Positions 1 through 8,028 are shown, counted from the stretch's first letter. The stretch is 64,000 nt of DNA from Bacillota bacterium (GCA_023410575.1 JAEYPP010000009.1:1-64000), one strand, 5' to 3'. Numbers and translations: made by a program. Notes: a model not told the origin generated them from the letters alone.

Positions 1-1
1 T

Positions 2-118
2 AACGTTGGACGTGGTGGTGATGATACATTATTTGCTTTAGTAGACGGTGTTCTTAAGTTTGAAAGAAAGGGTAGAGACAAGAAACAAGCTAGTGTTTAC
101 CCAGTAGAAGCAAAATAG
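2..118 (+). CDS. rpmA: 50S ribosomal protein L27, 3' end only
   Basis: The first 39 codons of the window, ending in TAG, read NVGRGGDDTLFALVDG and then KFERKGRDKKQASVYP. This is the conserved C-terminal part of bacterial ribosomal protein L27, a large-subunit protein near the peptidyl transferase centre. The 5' end lies outside the window. The usual Firmicute order rplU-rpmA-obgE is consistent with the next gene. A strong hairpin with a T-run follows 17 bases after the stop, so most transcripts of the ribosomal operon probably end there. Confidence 0.95.
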   Translation, partial: NVGRGGDDTLFALVDGVLKFERKGRDKKQASVYPVEAK

Positions 119-134
119 TAGTAACGAATTACTT

Positions 135-196
135 AGGGGCTGTTCCGAAATGAGTCTTTTTATGCGAAAAGTATCATTTTGGAAGGGCCCTTTTTC
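135..196 (+). terminator. Rho-independent terminator after rpmA
   Basis: A long imperfect stem pairs the GGGGCTGTTCCGAAATGA arm (about 136-153) with the TCATTTTGGAAGGGCCC arm (174-190). An inner CTTTTT/GAAAAG pairing sits near the tip, and TTTTT follows at 191-195. It separates the ribosomal protein unit from obgE. Confidence 0.75.
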
Positions 197-263
197 ATAA
201 CCAATAGATTACAGGTTTTTTCCTGATTTTTTGTCTGCTTTTAGCAGTCAGATGGGAGTTTGT

Positions 264-1553
264 ATGTTTGCAGATAGTGCTAAAATATATATTCGTTCCG
301 GCAAAGGGGGTGACGGTCATGTCAGCTTTCGTCGTGAACTTTTTATAGCAGCCGGAGGCCCTAATGGTGGTGATGGCGGTAAAGGCGGCAATATCATCTT
401 TGAAGTTGATGAAGGTCTCAACACATTAGTTGATTTCCGTATGAAACGTAAATACATTGCCGAAGATGGAGGCAATGGAGAAAAAAATAATTGTACAGGT
501 CGCGATGGTGCTGATTTGATTATAAAAGTACCAGAGGGAACGATTATTAAGGAAACCGAAAGTGGTAAAGTAATCACTGATATGTCCCATGGTAATCGAC
601 GTGAGGTAATTTTGCGCGGTGGACGTGGTGGTAAAGGTAACCAGCATTATGCTACAGCTACCATGCAAGTTCCTAAATATGCTCAACCTGGACAAAAAGC
701 GATGGAACTTAATGTTACACTTGAATTAAAGGTAATTGCTGATGTTGGTTTGGTAGGTTTTCCTAACATTGGTAAATCCACTTTCTTATCCCGTGTAACG
801 AACGCAAAACCAAAGATTGCAAATTATCATTTTACTACGTTAAATCCAAACCTCGGTGTAGTGGATTTAGATAGTGGCGAAGGATTTGTGATTGCCGATA
901 TTCCTGGTTTAATCGAAGGTGCAAGTGAAGGAATTGGTCTTGGCCATGAATTCTTAAAGCATATTGAGCGTACGAAGATTCTTGTTCATCTTGTAGATGC
1001 AGGTTCCGTAGAGGGACGTGACCCAATAGAAGATATTCGCACCATCAATCATGAGTTAGCCTCTTATAACAAAGAACTTATGAAGAAGCCTCAGATTATT
1101 GCGGCGAATAAAATCGATGTTCTATATGGTGAAGAGGGCGAAGAAGTAATCCAAAAGATTCGCGACACATTTGAACCTGAAGGAATTAAAGTATTCCCAA
1201 TTTCTGCAGTAAGTGGTAAAGGTGTAAAGGAGCTTCTTTACTATGTTAATGAGGAATTAAAGAAGATTGAAGATAGTCCGATTGTATTCGAAAAAGAATA
1301 CTTCCCAGAAGATTATGCGAACTCGAACGAACCATATACGGTTTCTTATGATGAAGCAAATCAGATATATGTTGTAGAAGGACCTCGTATCGAGCGTATG
1401 CTTGGCTATACCAATATTGATAATGAGAAGGGCTTTGAATTCTTCCAGAAATTCTTGAAAGACAGTGGTATCTTAGATGAATTAGAAGCACTAGGTATAC
1501 AAGAAGGTGATTCTGTTCGTATGTACGGATTAGAATTTGATTATTATAAATAA
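264..1553 (+). CDS. obgE: Obg family GTPase
   Basis: This is a large GTPase that binds the ribosome and is linked to 50S assembly and stress (ppGpp) control in the cytoplasm. The N-terminal glycine-rich Obg fold is obvious (FADSAKIYIRSGKGGDGHVS, then repeated GGxGG stretches). The G domain follows from about residue 160 with P-loop GFPNIGKST, switch DIPGLIEGAS and base-specificity motifs NKID and SAVSGKG. The C-terminal OCT domain fills the last 80 residues. I chose ATG 264 (MFADSAK) because GGGAG lies 6 bases upstream. An in-frame start at 231 would add 11 residues with no supporting site. The resulting 429 residues match the family's usual length. Confidence 0.96.
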   Translation: MFADSAKIYIRSGKGGDGHVSFRRELFIAAGGPNGGDGGKGGNIIFEVDEGLNTLVDFRMKRKYIAEDGGNGEKNNCTGRDGADLIIKVPEGTIIKETESGKVITDMSHGNRREVILRGGRGGKGNQHYATATMQVPKYAQPGQKAMELNVTLELKVIADVGLVGFPNIGKSTFLSRVTNAKPKIANYHFTTLNPNLGVVDLDSGEGFVIADIPGLIEGASEGIGLGHEFLKHIERTKILVHLVDAGSVEGRDPIEDIRTINHELASYNKELMKKPQIIAANKIDVLYGEEGEEVIQKIRDTFEPEGIKVFPISAVSGKGVKELLYYVNEELKKIEDSPIVFEKEYFPEDYANSNEPYTVSYDEANQIYVVEGPRIERMLGYTNIDNEKGFEFFQKFLKDSGILDELEALGIQEGDSVRMYGLEFDYYK

Positions 1554-1567
1554 AGGGGATTATATAT

Positions 1568-1852
1568 ATGACTAGTAAGCAAAGAGCTTATCTAAAAGGT
1601 CTTGCAATGAAGATAGATCCAATCTTTAATGTAGGTAAAGGTAGTATCTCACCAGAGTTAACCGCTGGTATTGATGAGGCTTTAGAGGCAAGAGAATTAA
1701 TTAAAATTTCTGTTTTGAAAAATTGTCTTGATGATCCAAAAGAAATTGCACATGTATTAGCAGAACGTACTCATTCTGAATTAGTTCAAGTGATCGGTAA
1801 GAAAATAGTACTTTACCGTGAATCAAAAGATAAGAAGAGAATTGAGCTGTAA
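1568..1852 (+). CDS. yhbY: YhbY family CRM-domain RNA-binding protein
   Basis: This 94-residue single-domain protein matches the CRM (YhbY/CRS1) fold. It begins MTSKQRAYLKGLAMKIDPIF and carries the GKGS loop (GxxG-type RNA contact) and the ELIKISVLKN strand typical of the family. Members associate with pre-50S particles. It sits 14 bases downstream of obgE and ahead of nadD, the conserved Firmicute order, so cotranscription with obgE is likely. Confidence 0.92.
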   Translation: MTSKQRAYLKGLAMKIDPIFNVGKGSISPELTAGIDEALEARELIKISVLKNCLDDPKEIAHVLAERTHSELVQVIGKKIVLYRESKDKKRIEL

Positions 1853-1936
1853 TATTAGCAGATCTATAGGCGTTATGTTTATCGATTGTAGTCGATTGCG
1901 TAAAACATCAAACTGGAATAAAGGCTGGTGTCGTTT

Positions 1937-2542
1937 ATGAAAAAAGTAGGAATCATGGGTGGAACGTTTAATCCAATTCATATTGCTCATCTGATATTAG
2001 CAGAAACTGCATTCGAGCAATTTAAATTAGATGAGGTTGTATTTATGCCATCGAAACGTCCTGCATATAAGGAACTTGAGGATGTCATTGAGGAAGAACA
2101 TCGACAGAAAATGATTGAACTAGCAATTGCAGGAAATGATCATTTTCGTATCGATACGATGGAGTTTTATCGAGAAGGTAATACGTATACTGCAGATACT
2201 TTACTCGAATTGACAAAAAAGAATCCAGATGTTGAATATTACTTTATTATTGGTGGTGATTCTCTATTCCAATTGGAACGATGGAGTCGTCCAGACGTTG
2301 TGATGTCGTTGTCTCATATTGTTGCTGCACAGCGTGAGGATTTGGATGATGAGGAGATTTTACTAAAAATTAAAGATTTAGAGAAACGATATGATGCAAC
2401 AATCGATTTACTCAAAATTCCACAAATCGATGTCTCTTCAAAGATGCTTCGGAGTAAGTTACAACAAGGTAAAAACATTCGGTATTATGTCCCAATGGCA
2501 GTGGAACAATATATAATAGAGAATGAGTTATATAAGAAATAA
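1937..2542 (+). CDS. nadD: Nicotinate-nucleotide adenylyltransferase
   Basis: The enzyme joins nicotinic acid mononucleotide and ATP to form deamido-NAD in NAD biosynthesis. The N-terminus has GIMGGTFNPIHIAHL, which holds the nucleotidyltransferase HxGH-type motif (here HIAH). The C-terminal signature is SSKMLRSKL, the ISSTxIR equivalent. ATG 1937 gives the canonical MKKVGIMGG start. A GTG at 1928 would add three residues, and neither start has a strong ribosome binding site. The last codons lie in an exact 19-bp tandem duplication (2522-2559), so the sequence encoding NELYKK-stop is repeated just after the stop. Confidence 0.94.
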   Translation: MKKVGIMGGTFNPIHIAHLILAETAFEQFKLDEVVFMPSKRPAYKELEDVIEEEHRQKMIELAIAGNDHFRIDTMEFYREGNTYTADTLLELTKKNPDVEYYFIIGGDSLFQLERWSRPDVVMSLSHIVAAQREDLDDEEILLKIKDLEKRYDATIDLLKIPQIDVSSKMLRSKLQQGKNIRYYVPMAVEQYIIENELYKK

Positions 2543-2559
2543 TGAGTTATATAAGAAAT
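2522..2559 (+). repeat. 19-bp exact tandem duplication over the nadD stop
   Basis: AATGAGTTATATAAGAAAT occurs at 2522-2540 and again immediately at 2541-2559. The first copy encodes the nadD C-terminus and the first two bases of its TAA. The second copy is 3' untranslated sequence. Confidence 0.95.
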
Positions 2560-2615
2560 AATACATTGGTTGTGACGAAAATTCGTATACATCTTTCTAA
2601 AGGTAGGTGTAATGT

Positions 2616-3209
2616 ATGAATGCACAAATTGAAGAACTTCAGACAAGGATAGAAGAACTCCTTCCGAAAAAGCGTTTTTTGCATACACAAGGAGTGCAGT
2701 ATTTAGCAGCGTGTCTTGCAATGTGTTATGGCGAAAGTGTAGAACGAGCGATGTTAGCAGGTCTTTTACATGACAATGCAAAATATATTGATTTTGACGT
2801 CGCTATAAACGAATGTGAACGTTATTGTTTACCGATATCCGATGTTGAACGGAGAAATCCATTTTTACTTCATGGTAAACTTGGTGCTTATTACGCTAAG
2901 ACAAAGTATGGTATAGAGGATGATGAAATCCTTTCTGCGATTACGTATCATACGACAGGAAAACCAAATATGTCGTTTCTTGAGAAAGTAATCTTTCTGT
3001 CGGATTATATTGAGCCAAGAAGAATACAGCCGACGACTCCATCTTTGGAAGTAATTCGAACAACAGCATTCTCCAATTTGGATTTAGCAGTTTACTATGC
3101 GTTAGATAACACGGTACGTTATTTGAAGAGTACAAATAAAGAGATGGATGAATTTACGTTAAAAACATTGGATTATTATAGAATAGTTTTAAATTTGAAT
3201 GAGAAATAA
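2616..3209 (+). CDS. yqeK: YqeK family HD-domain phosphohydrolase
   Basis: This HD-superfamily hydrolase is almost always found between nadD and rsfS in Firmicutes. YqeK proteins are reported to be symmetrical Ap4A hydrolases. Metal ligands are visible in LHTQGV (first His), GLLHDNAKYI (the HD pair) and ITYHTTG, followed by the FLSDYIEP segment near the C-terminus. The 197-residue length is normal. The start has AAGGTAGGTG upstream at a suitable distance. The gene lies in the nadD-yqeK-rsfS operon. Confidence 0.92.
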   Translation: MNAQIEELQTRIEELLPKKRFLHTQGVQYLAACLAMCYGESVERAMLAGLLHDNAKYIDFDVAINECERYCLPISDVERRNPFLLHGKLGAYYAKTKYGIEDDEILSAITYHTTGKPNMSFLEKVIFLSDYIEPRRIQPTTPSLEVIRTTAFSNLDLAVYYALDNTVRYLKSTNKEMDEFTLKTLDYYRIVLNLNEK

Positions 3210-3230
3210 TAGAAAGGGAGAGAAGCACTT

Positions 3231-3581
3231 ATGAATACATCTAAGGAAATGGTACGTTTGGCATACAAAGCTCTTGAAGACAAGAAAGCGGAAGATATCA
3301 AAGTAATTGAAATAGGTAATATCTCAATTATCGCAGATTATTTTATTATCGCAAATGGTACAAATTCATCTCAAGTAGATGCTATGGTGAGTTCGGTAAG
3401 CGAAGAATTAGGGCGAGCTGGTTTTGAACCAAAACGTGTAGAGGGACTTCGCGATTCCGGTTGGGTTCTTATGGATTACGGCGATGTCGTTGTGCATGTG
3501 TTCTCAAAAGAAGATCGTCTATTTTATGATCTTGAAAGAATCTGGAGAGATGGTAAAGTAGTTGACGGAGCCAACTTATAA
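3231..3581 (+). CDS. rsfS: Ribosomal silencing factor RsfS (Iojap family)
   Basis: RsfS binds ribosomal protein L14 and blocks 30S-50S joining when nutrients are short. The 116 residues contain the conserved family segments DYFIIANGTNSSQVDAM, VEGLRDSGWVLMDYGDVVVH and FYDLERIW. A good ribosome binding site (AAGGGAG) precedes the ATG, 21 bases after yqeK. It is the last gene of the housekeeping string. Palindromic element E1 follows directly and separates it from the convergent lexA gene. Confidence 0.95.
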   Translation: MNTSKEMVRLAYKALEDKKAEDIKVIEIGNISIIADYFIIANGTNSSQVDAMVSSVSEELGRAGFEPKRVEGLRDSGWVLMDYGDVVVHVFSKEDRLFYDLERIWRDGKVVDGANL

Positions 3582-3590
3582 ATATGAGTA

Positions 3591-3700
3591 AAAAGAATGA
3601 GCTTGATTGTATATTCCCTTTGGTGTTCGTTTATATAAGTCCACAAGATGTTTGGGACCTAAACGGCACTCTGGATATACACAATCAAGCTCATTATATT
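3591..3700. repeat. Long-hairpin intergenic element, copy E1 (bidirectional terminator position)
   Basis: A perfect 15-bp stem pairs AATGAGCTTGATTGT (3596-3610) with its complement at 3681-3695. Inside is a partly conserved core with AAGTCCACA and TTTGGGACCT. The same outer stem recurs at 52896-53000 (E5), and the core recurs in E2, E3 and E4. This copy lies between the convergent genes rsfS and lexA, so it probably ends both transcripts. It is the most diverged core of the five. Confidence 0.85.
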
Positions 3701-3731
3701 AGTCAAAGTTTTATTGAATACAAATAGGATT

Positions 3732-4349
3732 CTACTTAAATAATCGGAACAAACCAATCACTTTACCAAGAATCTGAACATCATCTAAGATAATTGGGTC
3801 CATAAAGTCATTCTCTGGCTGTAGACGAATGTGACCTTTCTCTTTATAAAATGTCTTTACTGTTACGGAATCATCAATTAACGCAACAACAAAATCCCCA
3901 TTCGAAGCAGTAGATTGTTTCTCTACAATAATCTGATCACCATCAAAAATACCTGCATTAATCATGCTTTCACCTTTTACTTTTAACATAAATGTCTGTT
4001 CGTTAGGCATGTATTCTGTAGGAATAGGGAAATATCCATCAATATTTTCAACCGCTAAGATAGGCTGCCCAGCTGTAACAGTACCCACAATTGGCACATT
4101 CACTAATTCACGTCTTGTAAGATTGAACTCACTATCGACAATTTCAATAGCTCTCGGTTTCGAAGGGTCTCTTCTTATGTAACCGTTTTTTTCTAATGTC
4201 TCTAAATGTGAATGAACAGAAGAGGTCGATTTAAGATTCACAGCTTCACAAATTTCCCTAACTGCAGGTGGATATCCTCTGCTAATAATCTGAGCCTTCA
4301 AATATTCTAATATCTCGTTTTGCTTCGTACTTATCTTACCATAGCCCAT
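3732..4349 (-). CDS. lexA: LexA SOS repressor
   Basis: LexA represses DNA-damage genes and cleaves itself when RecA is activated. The N-terminal winged HTH covers residues 1-70 (TKQNEILEYL, YPPAVREICEAVNLKSTSSV). The autocleavage site is Ala93-Gly94 in VTAGQP. The catalytic dyad is Ser128 (GESM) and Lys165 (SVTVKTF). The 205-residue length is typical. On the minus strand GGAGG lies 9 bases before the ATG. It is divergent from the LysM gene at 4530. Its own promoter (TTTGCA-18-TATAAT, 4409-4380) is overlapped by a probable SOS box, which implies autorepression. Confidence 0.97.
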   Translation of the reverse strand: MGYGKISTKQNEILEYLKAQIISRGYPPAVREICEAVNLKSTSSVHSHLETLEKNGYIRRDPSKPRAIEIVDSEFNLTRRELVNVPIVGTVTAGQPILAVENIDGYFPIPTEYMPNEQTFMLKVKGESMINAGIFDGDQIIVEKQSTASNGDFVVALIDDSVTVKTFYKEKGHIRLQPENDFMDPIILDDVQILGKVIGLFRLFK

Positions 4350-4379
4350 ATATTATAACCTCCGTTCTTGATTAGTCCT

Positions 4380-4409
4380 ATTATAACATATGATTTTTAA
4401 AAATGCAAA
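4380..4409 (-). promoter_or_regulatory. Probable lexA promoter
   Basis: Read on the minus strand, TTTGCA (4409-4404) and TATAAT (4385-4380) are 18 bases apart, upstream of the lexA ribosome binding site. The SOS-like box at 4407-4420 overlaps the -35 hexamer. Confidence 0.5.
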
Positions 4410-4420
4410 ACTAATGTTCG
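4407..4420. promoter_or_regulatory. SOS box, lexA-proximal (weak)
   Basis: AAAACTAATGTTCG agrees with the Firmicute LexA operator CGAAC-N4-GTTCG except for the first two bases, so one half-site is perfect and the other weak. It overlaps the presumed lexA -35. Confidence 0.55.
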
Positions 4421-4426
4421 ATTTTT

Positions 4427-4440
4427 AGAACAAATTTTCG
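4427..4440. promoter_or_regulatory. SOS box-like sequence (weak)
   Basis: AGAACAAATTTTCG matches CGAAC-N4-GTTCG at 8 of 10 specified positions. It lies between the two divergent promoters. Confidence 0.45.
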
Positions 4441-4448
4441 ATTATCTA

Positions 4449-4477
4449 TTGACATTCGAATATATGTTCGATATAAT
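4449..4477 (+). promoter_or_regulatory. Sigma-A promoter of the LysM/YneA-like gene
   Basis: TTGACA (4449-4454) and TATAAT (4472-4477) are both perfect hexamers with a 17-base spacer. The best SOS box lies wholly within the spacer, so bound LexA would directly exclude RNA polymerase. Confidence 0.85.
4457..4470. promoter_or_regulatory. SOS box, near-perfect, in promoter spacer
   Basis: CGAATATATGTTCG differs from the palindromic LexA operator CGAACATATGTTCG at one position. It lies between the -35 and -10 hexamers of the gene at 4530. Confidence 0.9.
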
Positions 4478-4481
4478 GAAG

Positions 4482-4495
4482 AAAACATATGTTCG
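4482..4495. promoter_or_regulatory. SOS box
   Basis: AAAACATATGTTCG lacks only the first two operator bases. It lies just downstream of the -10 hexamer, about where transcription would start. Confidence 0.75.
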
Positions 4496-4509
4496 GGAAC
4501 GAATGTTCT
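4496..4509. promoter_or_regulatory. SOS box
   Basis: GGAACGAATGTTCT keeps the GAAC-N4-GTTC core and differs at the two outermost bases. It abuts the preceding box, so LexA dimers could bind side by side over the early transcribed region. Confidence 0.65.
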
Positions 4510-4529
4510 AACTTATAGGAGGTTATCTT

Positions 4530-4868
4530 ATGAATAGAATCAATACAGTCAAGCAGATCAAAGTATTTTCAAAGAAACACTGGAATTATAAACTAATCAT
4601 CTTATTGTTATTGGTTGCATTAGTACTTACTATTATTGTATGTATTCCAACTAGAATAGCATATGCTGATCAAGAGGATACAAGCACACGTAGTTATAAA
4701 ACGATTGAGATTAAGCCAGGTGATTCTTTATGGTCGATTGCAGCTGAACATTATACAAAAGAGTGTGAAAGCATGACTGATTACATATACCTAATTAAAA
4801 GGTGCAATTCCTTATATGACGATAACATAACAGCAGGTTGTCATCTTATCCTACCTTATTATGAATAG
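4530..4868 (+). CDS. yneA: YneA-like LysM cell-division suppressor
   Basis: This 112-residue protein has a short cytoplasmic head, one membrane segment (about residues 22-43, LIILLLLVALVLTIIV) and an extracytoplasmic LysM domain (about 58-110: KPGDSLWSIAAEHY, then IYLIKRCN and AGCHLILP). In Bacillus subtilis the SOS-induced division inhibitor YneA has the same layout and is likewise divergent from lexA. The promoter here is covered by SOS boxes and a strong ribosome binding site (ATAGGAGG) precedes the ATG. DNA-damage control is well supported by sequence. The division-inhibitor role rests on architecture and context. Confidence 0.82.
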   Translation: MNRINTVKQIKVFSKKHWNYKLIILLLLVALVLTIIVCIPTRIAYADQEDTSTRSYKTIEIKPGDSLWSIAAEHYTKECESMTDYIYLIKRCNSLYDDNITAGCHLILPYYE

Positions 4869-4925
4869 ATACCTGTAATGGACTTGTAATCGCTTACATA
4901 AGATAACGAATTTATAAAAAATTAA

Positions 4926-4954
4926 TTGGATTAATATTTCATATACTGTATAAT
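4926..4954 (+). promoter_or_regulatory. Possible promoter of the gene at 5059
   Basis: A perfect TATAAT (4949-4954) lies 17 bases after TTGGAT (4926-4931), a weak -35 match. This gives a leader of roughly 95 bases before the gene at 5059. Confidence 0.4.
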
Positions 4955-5058
4955 AAACATGGCTAGTTTGCTGCCTGTTATCGGATTGAATAATGTAAAT
5001 AGTTTCATATACATATATTTCGTAACAGAGACAAAAGAGGATAATGAGGAGACAGTTT

Positions 5059-5535
5059 ATGTTTAAAAAGTACGGTAAACTAATATTATTATTAATTCTA
5101 TTAGTAGTAACAACTGAGATTACAATCTTTTTCAATAAGAATATTGATACTAAGCTAAGTACGAATGAGGTGACGAATACAGTAGCACAATTGCGTAAGC
5201 AGTTAGCAGAATCCACTGCCGAAGCTGATGGTATGAATCCATATCGTGATTATTGGGTATATGAGCTTGACTATTTTTGCAAGAATTATCCGACCAATGA
5301 ACCAAGTGTATTTCTTAACGTCGACCTTGAGGCATGGAATAAGGCGTTTGCTGAATTAAAGACTGAGATTACAACAAAGTTTATTGATAATGTAACTTTT
5401 ATGTCACAAGTAAGTAACACGATTAAAAGTTTCATTTCAGTTAATTATATACAAGATATCTTTGATACAAGCTATGAGAATGGTTATTTCCGCTCAGTAA
5501 TGATGTTAATAGAAGATGATCAAAGAAATGTATGA
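5059..5535 (+). CDS. Small membrane-anchored protein of unknown function
   Basis: I do not recognise this 158-residue protein. It has one N-terminal membrane segment (about residues 6-24, KLILLLILLVVTTEITIFF). A mostly polar extracytoplasmic part follows with a Thr/Glu-rich helix and several aromatic residues (PYRDYWVYELDYF). No cysteine motif or known catalytic signature is visible. I chose ATG 5059 because AGGAG lies 7 bases upstream; ATG 5044 would add five residues without a site. It lies between the SOS hub and the Ter locus. Element E2 follows, so it is probably its own transcription unit. Confidence 0.65.
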   Translation: MFKKYGKLILLLILLVVTTEITIFFNKNIDTKLSTNEVTNTVAQLRKQLAESTAEADGMNPYRDYWVYELDYFCKNYPTNEPSVFLNVDLEAWNKAFAELKTEITTKFIDNVTFMSQVSNTIKSFISVNYIQDIFDTSYENGYFRSVMMLIEDDQRNV

Positions 5536-5595
5536 TTAAGTTAAGATATAAAGGAATGCGTAGACAGTTGTCATATTAACTGAATATTGAGTAAA

Positions 5596-5709
5596 AGAAA
5601 AAAATAAGGATGATGGTATTTTCGGAGTGCTTTATAAGTCTACATACATTTTGTGGGCTTGTGAGCATAGCACTACAGCGAAAATATACCATCACCTTCT
5701 TTTTTTATT
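5596..5709. repeat. Long-hairpin intergenic element, copy E2
   Basis: The outer arms GATGGTATTTTCG (5612-5624) and CGAAAATATACCATC (5679-5693) pair, extended by purine/pyrimidine-rich flanks that end in a T-run at 5700-5706. The inner core reads GGAGTGC, AAGTCTACA, TTTGTGGGCTTGTGAGC. It is shared with E4, E5 and, in inverted orientation, E3. It fills much of the 324-base gap 5536-5859. I see nothing else definite in the rest of that gap. Confidence 0.85.
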
Positions 5710-5859
5710 CATATTATAATATGCTCCTTTCATACGACAGCATCTCTTTATAATCCTTAATTTTTGATTAGAAAGTTAGTAAATGCAAGAAAAAACATAG
5801 CCAACGAATTGAAAACATGATAAACTAAAGTGGAATTTGGAAGGAGTAAATAAGCACTT

Positions 5860-6966
5860 ATGTATACAGAAAAAAAGGTAATAAGAGTTGCTAAGCGAGA
5901 AAATAATCGTAAAAGAAATTATCTTATAGTAAATGTTCTTCAAGGAAAACATGTCCCAGTAATTCCTTCAAGTGCCCTGAAAATGTTTGATAATCTTGCA
6001 CAGAAAATAAAAGATACTTATGACAAAGAAAAATTATTATTAGTTGGTTTTGCAGAGACAGCGACCGCAATTGGCGCACGGATTGCAACTCAATTAGATT
6101 GTTATTACATACAAACAACAAGAGAAGTAATGGAAGGAGTAGACTATCTATTCTTTTCTGAAGCGCATAGTCATGCAACCGAACAAAAGTTAGTGAAGAA
6201 TGACATTGATCAGATCATTGGTAAAGTCAATCGAATTATCTTTATTGAAGATGAAGTGACAACGGGAAATACAATAAAAAACATAATATCTCTTCTTCAA
6301 AAAGAGTACAACGATTGTTTTGTAGATTTTTCTATCGCATCGATTATTAATGGTATGGATATTGATGTGGAACAACAATTCATGGATAATCGAATCAACC
6401 TTCATTATCTAGTTAAAACACGTAATTCAGAAAATGAAAAGATCGCGAATCAATACATCGGAGATGGAAACTATCATATATGTAAGACAACAAATATAGA
6501 CATGGAATATTCTGTTAATAATTATGGTGGATTAATGGATGCCAGAAGAGTTGTTCATAGTTTTGATTATAGGACAGCATGTAATGATTTATGGTTAAAA
6601 GTAAAGTCAGAGTGTAAAATTCAAGATTTTTGTAGTATTTTAGTGTTAGGCACAGAAGAATTCATGTACCCTGCTTTATATATAGCATCAAAGCTGGAAG
6701 ATGAAGGTTTTAATGTACGGTTTCATGCCACAACAAGAAGTCCTATTATGGTGGATGTAGATGAATGTTATCCTTTACACGAAAGATATGAATTACGTAG
6801 TTTATATTGTTCGGAACGGATTACATATATCTACGATTTACAAGCTTATGATAAAGTTTATATTATTACAGATTCGAGAAATAATGACAGGACAGGACTT
6901 AATAGTTTGCTATACGCATTAAAACAAAATGGTAACGAGAACATTAGTTATATAAGGTGGTGTTAA
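5860..6966 (+). CDS. Ter-locus phosphoribosyltransferase with C-terminal TRSP domain
   Basis: This predicted cytoplasmic enzyme belongs to the Ter-associated nucleoside-like-metabolite module described computationally by Anantharaman, Iyer and Aravind. Residues about 20-150 form an orotate-PRTase-like domain with PRPP loop FIEDEVTTGNT (128-138). The C-terminal part (about 255-368) is the TRSP domain, and its name-giving motif is visible at residues 292-295 (TTRSPI). The start has GGAAGGAG upstream. It is the first gene of a three-gene set: its stop is 3 bases from the next start, which in turn is followed by an ATP-grasp gene. The substrate is unknown. Confidence 0.85.
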   Translation: MYTEKKVIRVAKRENNRKRNYLIVNVLQGKHVPVIPSSALKMFDNLAQKIKDTYDKEKLLLVGFAETATAIGARIATQLDCYYIQTTREVMEGVDYLFFSEAHSHATEQKLVKNDIDQIIGKVNRIIFIEDEVTTGNTIKNIISLLQKEYNDCFVDFSIASIINGMDIDVEQQFMDNRINLHYLVKTRNSENEKIANQYIGDGNYHICKTTNIDMEYSVNNYGGLMDARRVVHSFDYRTACNDLWLKVKSECKIQDFCSILVLGTEEFMYPALYIASKLEDEGFNVRFHATTRSPIMVDVDECYPLHERYELRSLYCSERITYIYDLQAYDKVYIITDSRNNDRTGLNSLLYALKQNGNENISYIRWC

Positions 6967-6969
6967 TAA

Positions 6970-8019
6970 GTGAGGAGTTCATATACAGAAGATGATGTAA
7001 TACTACTATTAAAAGACATAACAGGACTTGTAGAGCCACAGTCAACTGAAATTAGAGAGAAGTTAATTCAATCAGGTAAACACTATTGTGAGATGTTACC
7101 AATTGAATATGAACCTTCAGAAAAGTATATGCAAGCCTATGAAGAAGCAATGAAGGTGTATTCGAAACCAACAGCAATTGCAATTGGACGTTTAGCTGAT
7201 AAAATAATGAAAGAGCGAGGAAAAGATGTCGTTTTAGTTTCATTAGCAAGAGCTGGTATACCAATTGGAATCCTTTTAAAACGCTATATTCGATGGAAGT
7301 ATCGAATTGAGGTATTTCATTATTCAATATCTATTATTCGTGGAAAAGGAATTGATATCAATGCAATGAGATTTTTATTAGAACGATATAAGCCAGAACA
7401 ATTACTGTTTGTGGATGGATGGATTGGAAAAGGTGCTATATTAAAAGAATTAGAAAAACAAGTAGCTACATTTCCAGGAGTTTCATCTGAGTTAGCTGTT
7501 GTAGCTGATCCTGCGAATGTCACGAAACTGTGTGGAACGCATGATGACATATTAATTCCAAGTTCTTGTCTGAATTGTACTGTTTCTGGATTGATTAGTA
7601 GAACTTTTTTAAGAAGTGATATTATTGGTGAACAAGATTTTCATGGCGCAGTTTTTTATGAAGAGTTAGAGAATAAGGATTTATCGTATCAATTTATTGA
7701 TCAGATTCAAAGTCAGTTTGAATTAAAAAATGACATATTAGAGGAAACAACAAGTAGTAATGGTGTTGAAGAAGTAATAAAAATCGCAAAAAAGTATGAT
7801 ATTAATGATGTGAATCTAATCAAGCCTGGAATTGGAGAAACAACACGAGTATTACTGCGACGAGTACCTTGGAAAGTACTCATTGGAGACGAATACAAAG
7901 ATGATCTCTCATTACAGCATATAGTTCGATTAGCGGAAGAAAAAAAGGTACCGATTGAATATATCCGGCTACAAAATTACAAGTCATGTGGAATTATTAA
8001 GAAAATGGCAGATACTTAA
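6970..8019 (+). CDS. Phosphoribosyltransferase fused to a PELOTA-type RNA-binding domain
   Basis: This is the second PRTase-like protein of the module. The Rossmann-like core has SLARAGIPIG (91-100) and a PRPP-type loop, FVDGWIGKGA (147-156). The last 80 residues (from about KYDINDVNLIKPG) resemble the L7Ae/PELOTA RNA-binding fold, a fusion reported for this family in Ter operons. Translation starts at GTG with AAGGTGG nine bases upstream and only 3 bases after the previous stop, so coupling is likely. The RNA-binding role is inferred from family knowledge; I see no RNA target nearby. Confidence 0.8.
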   Translation: MRSSYTEDDVILLLKDITGLVEPQSTEIREKLIQSGKHYCEMLPIEYEPSEKYMQAYEEAMKVYSKPTAIAIGRLADKIMKERGKDVVLVSLARAGIPIGILLKRYIRWKYRIEVFHYSISIIRGKGIDINAMRFLLERYKPEQLLFVDGWIGKGAILKELEKQVATFPGVSSELAVVADPANVTKLCGTHDDILIPSSCLNCTVSGLISRTFLRSDIIGEQDFHGAVFYEELENKDLSYQFIDQIQSQFELKNDILEETTSSNGVEEVIKIAKKYDINDVNLIKPGIGETTRVLLRRVPWKVLIGDEYKDDLSLQHIVRLAEEKKVPIEYIRLQNYKSCGIIKKMADT

Positions 8020-8028
8020 GGAGATAAG

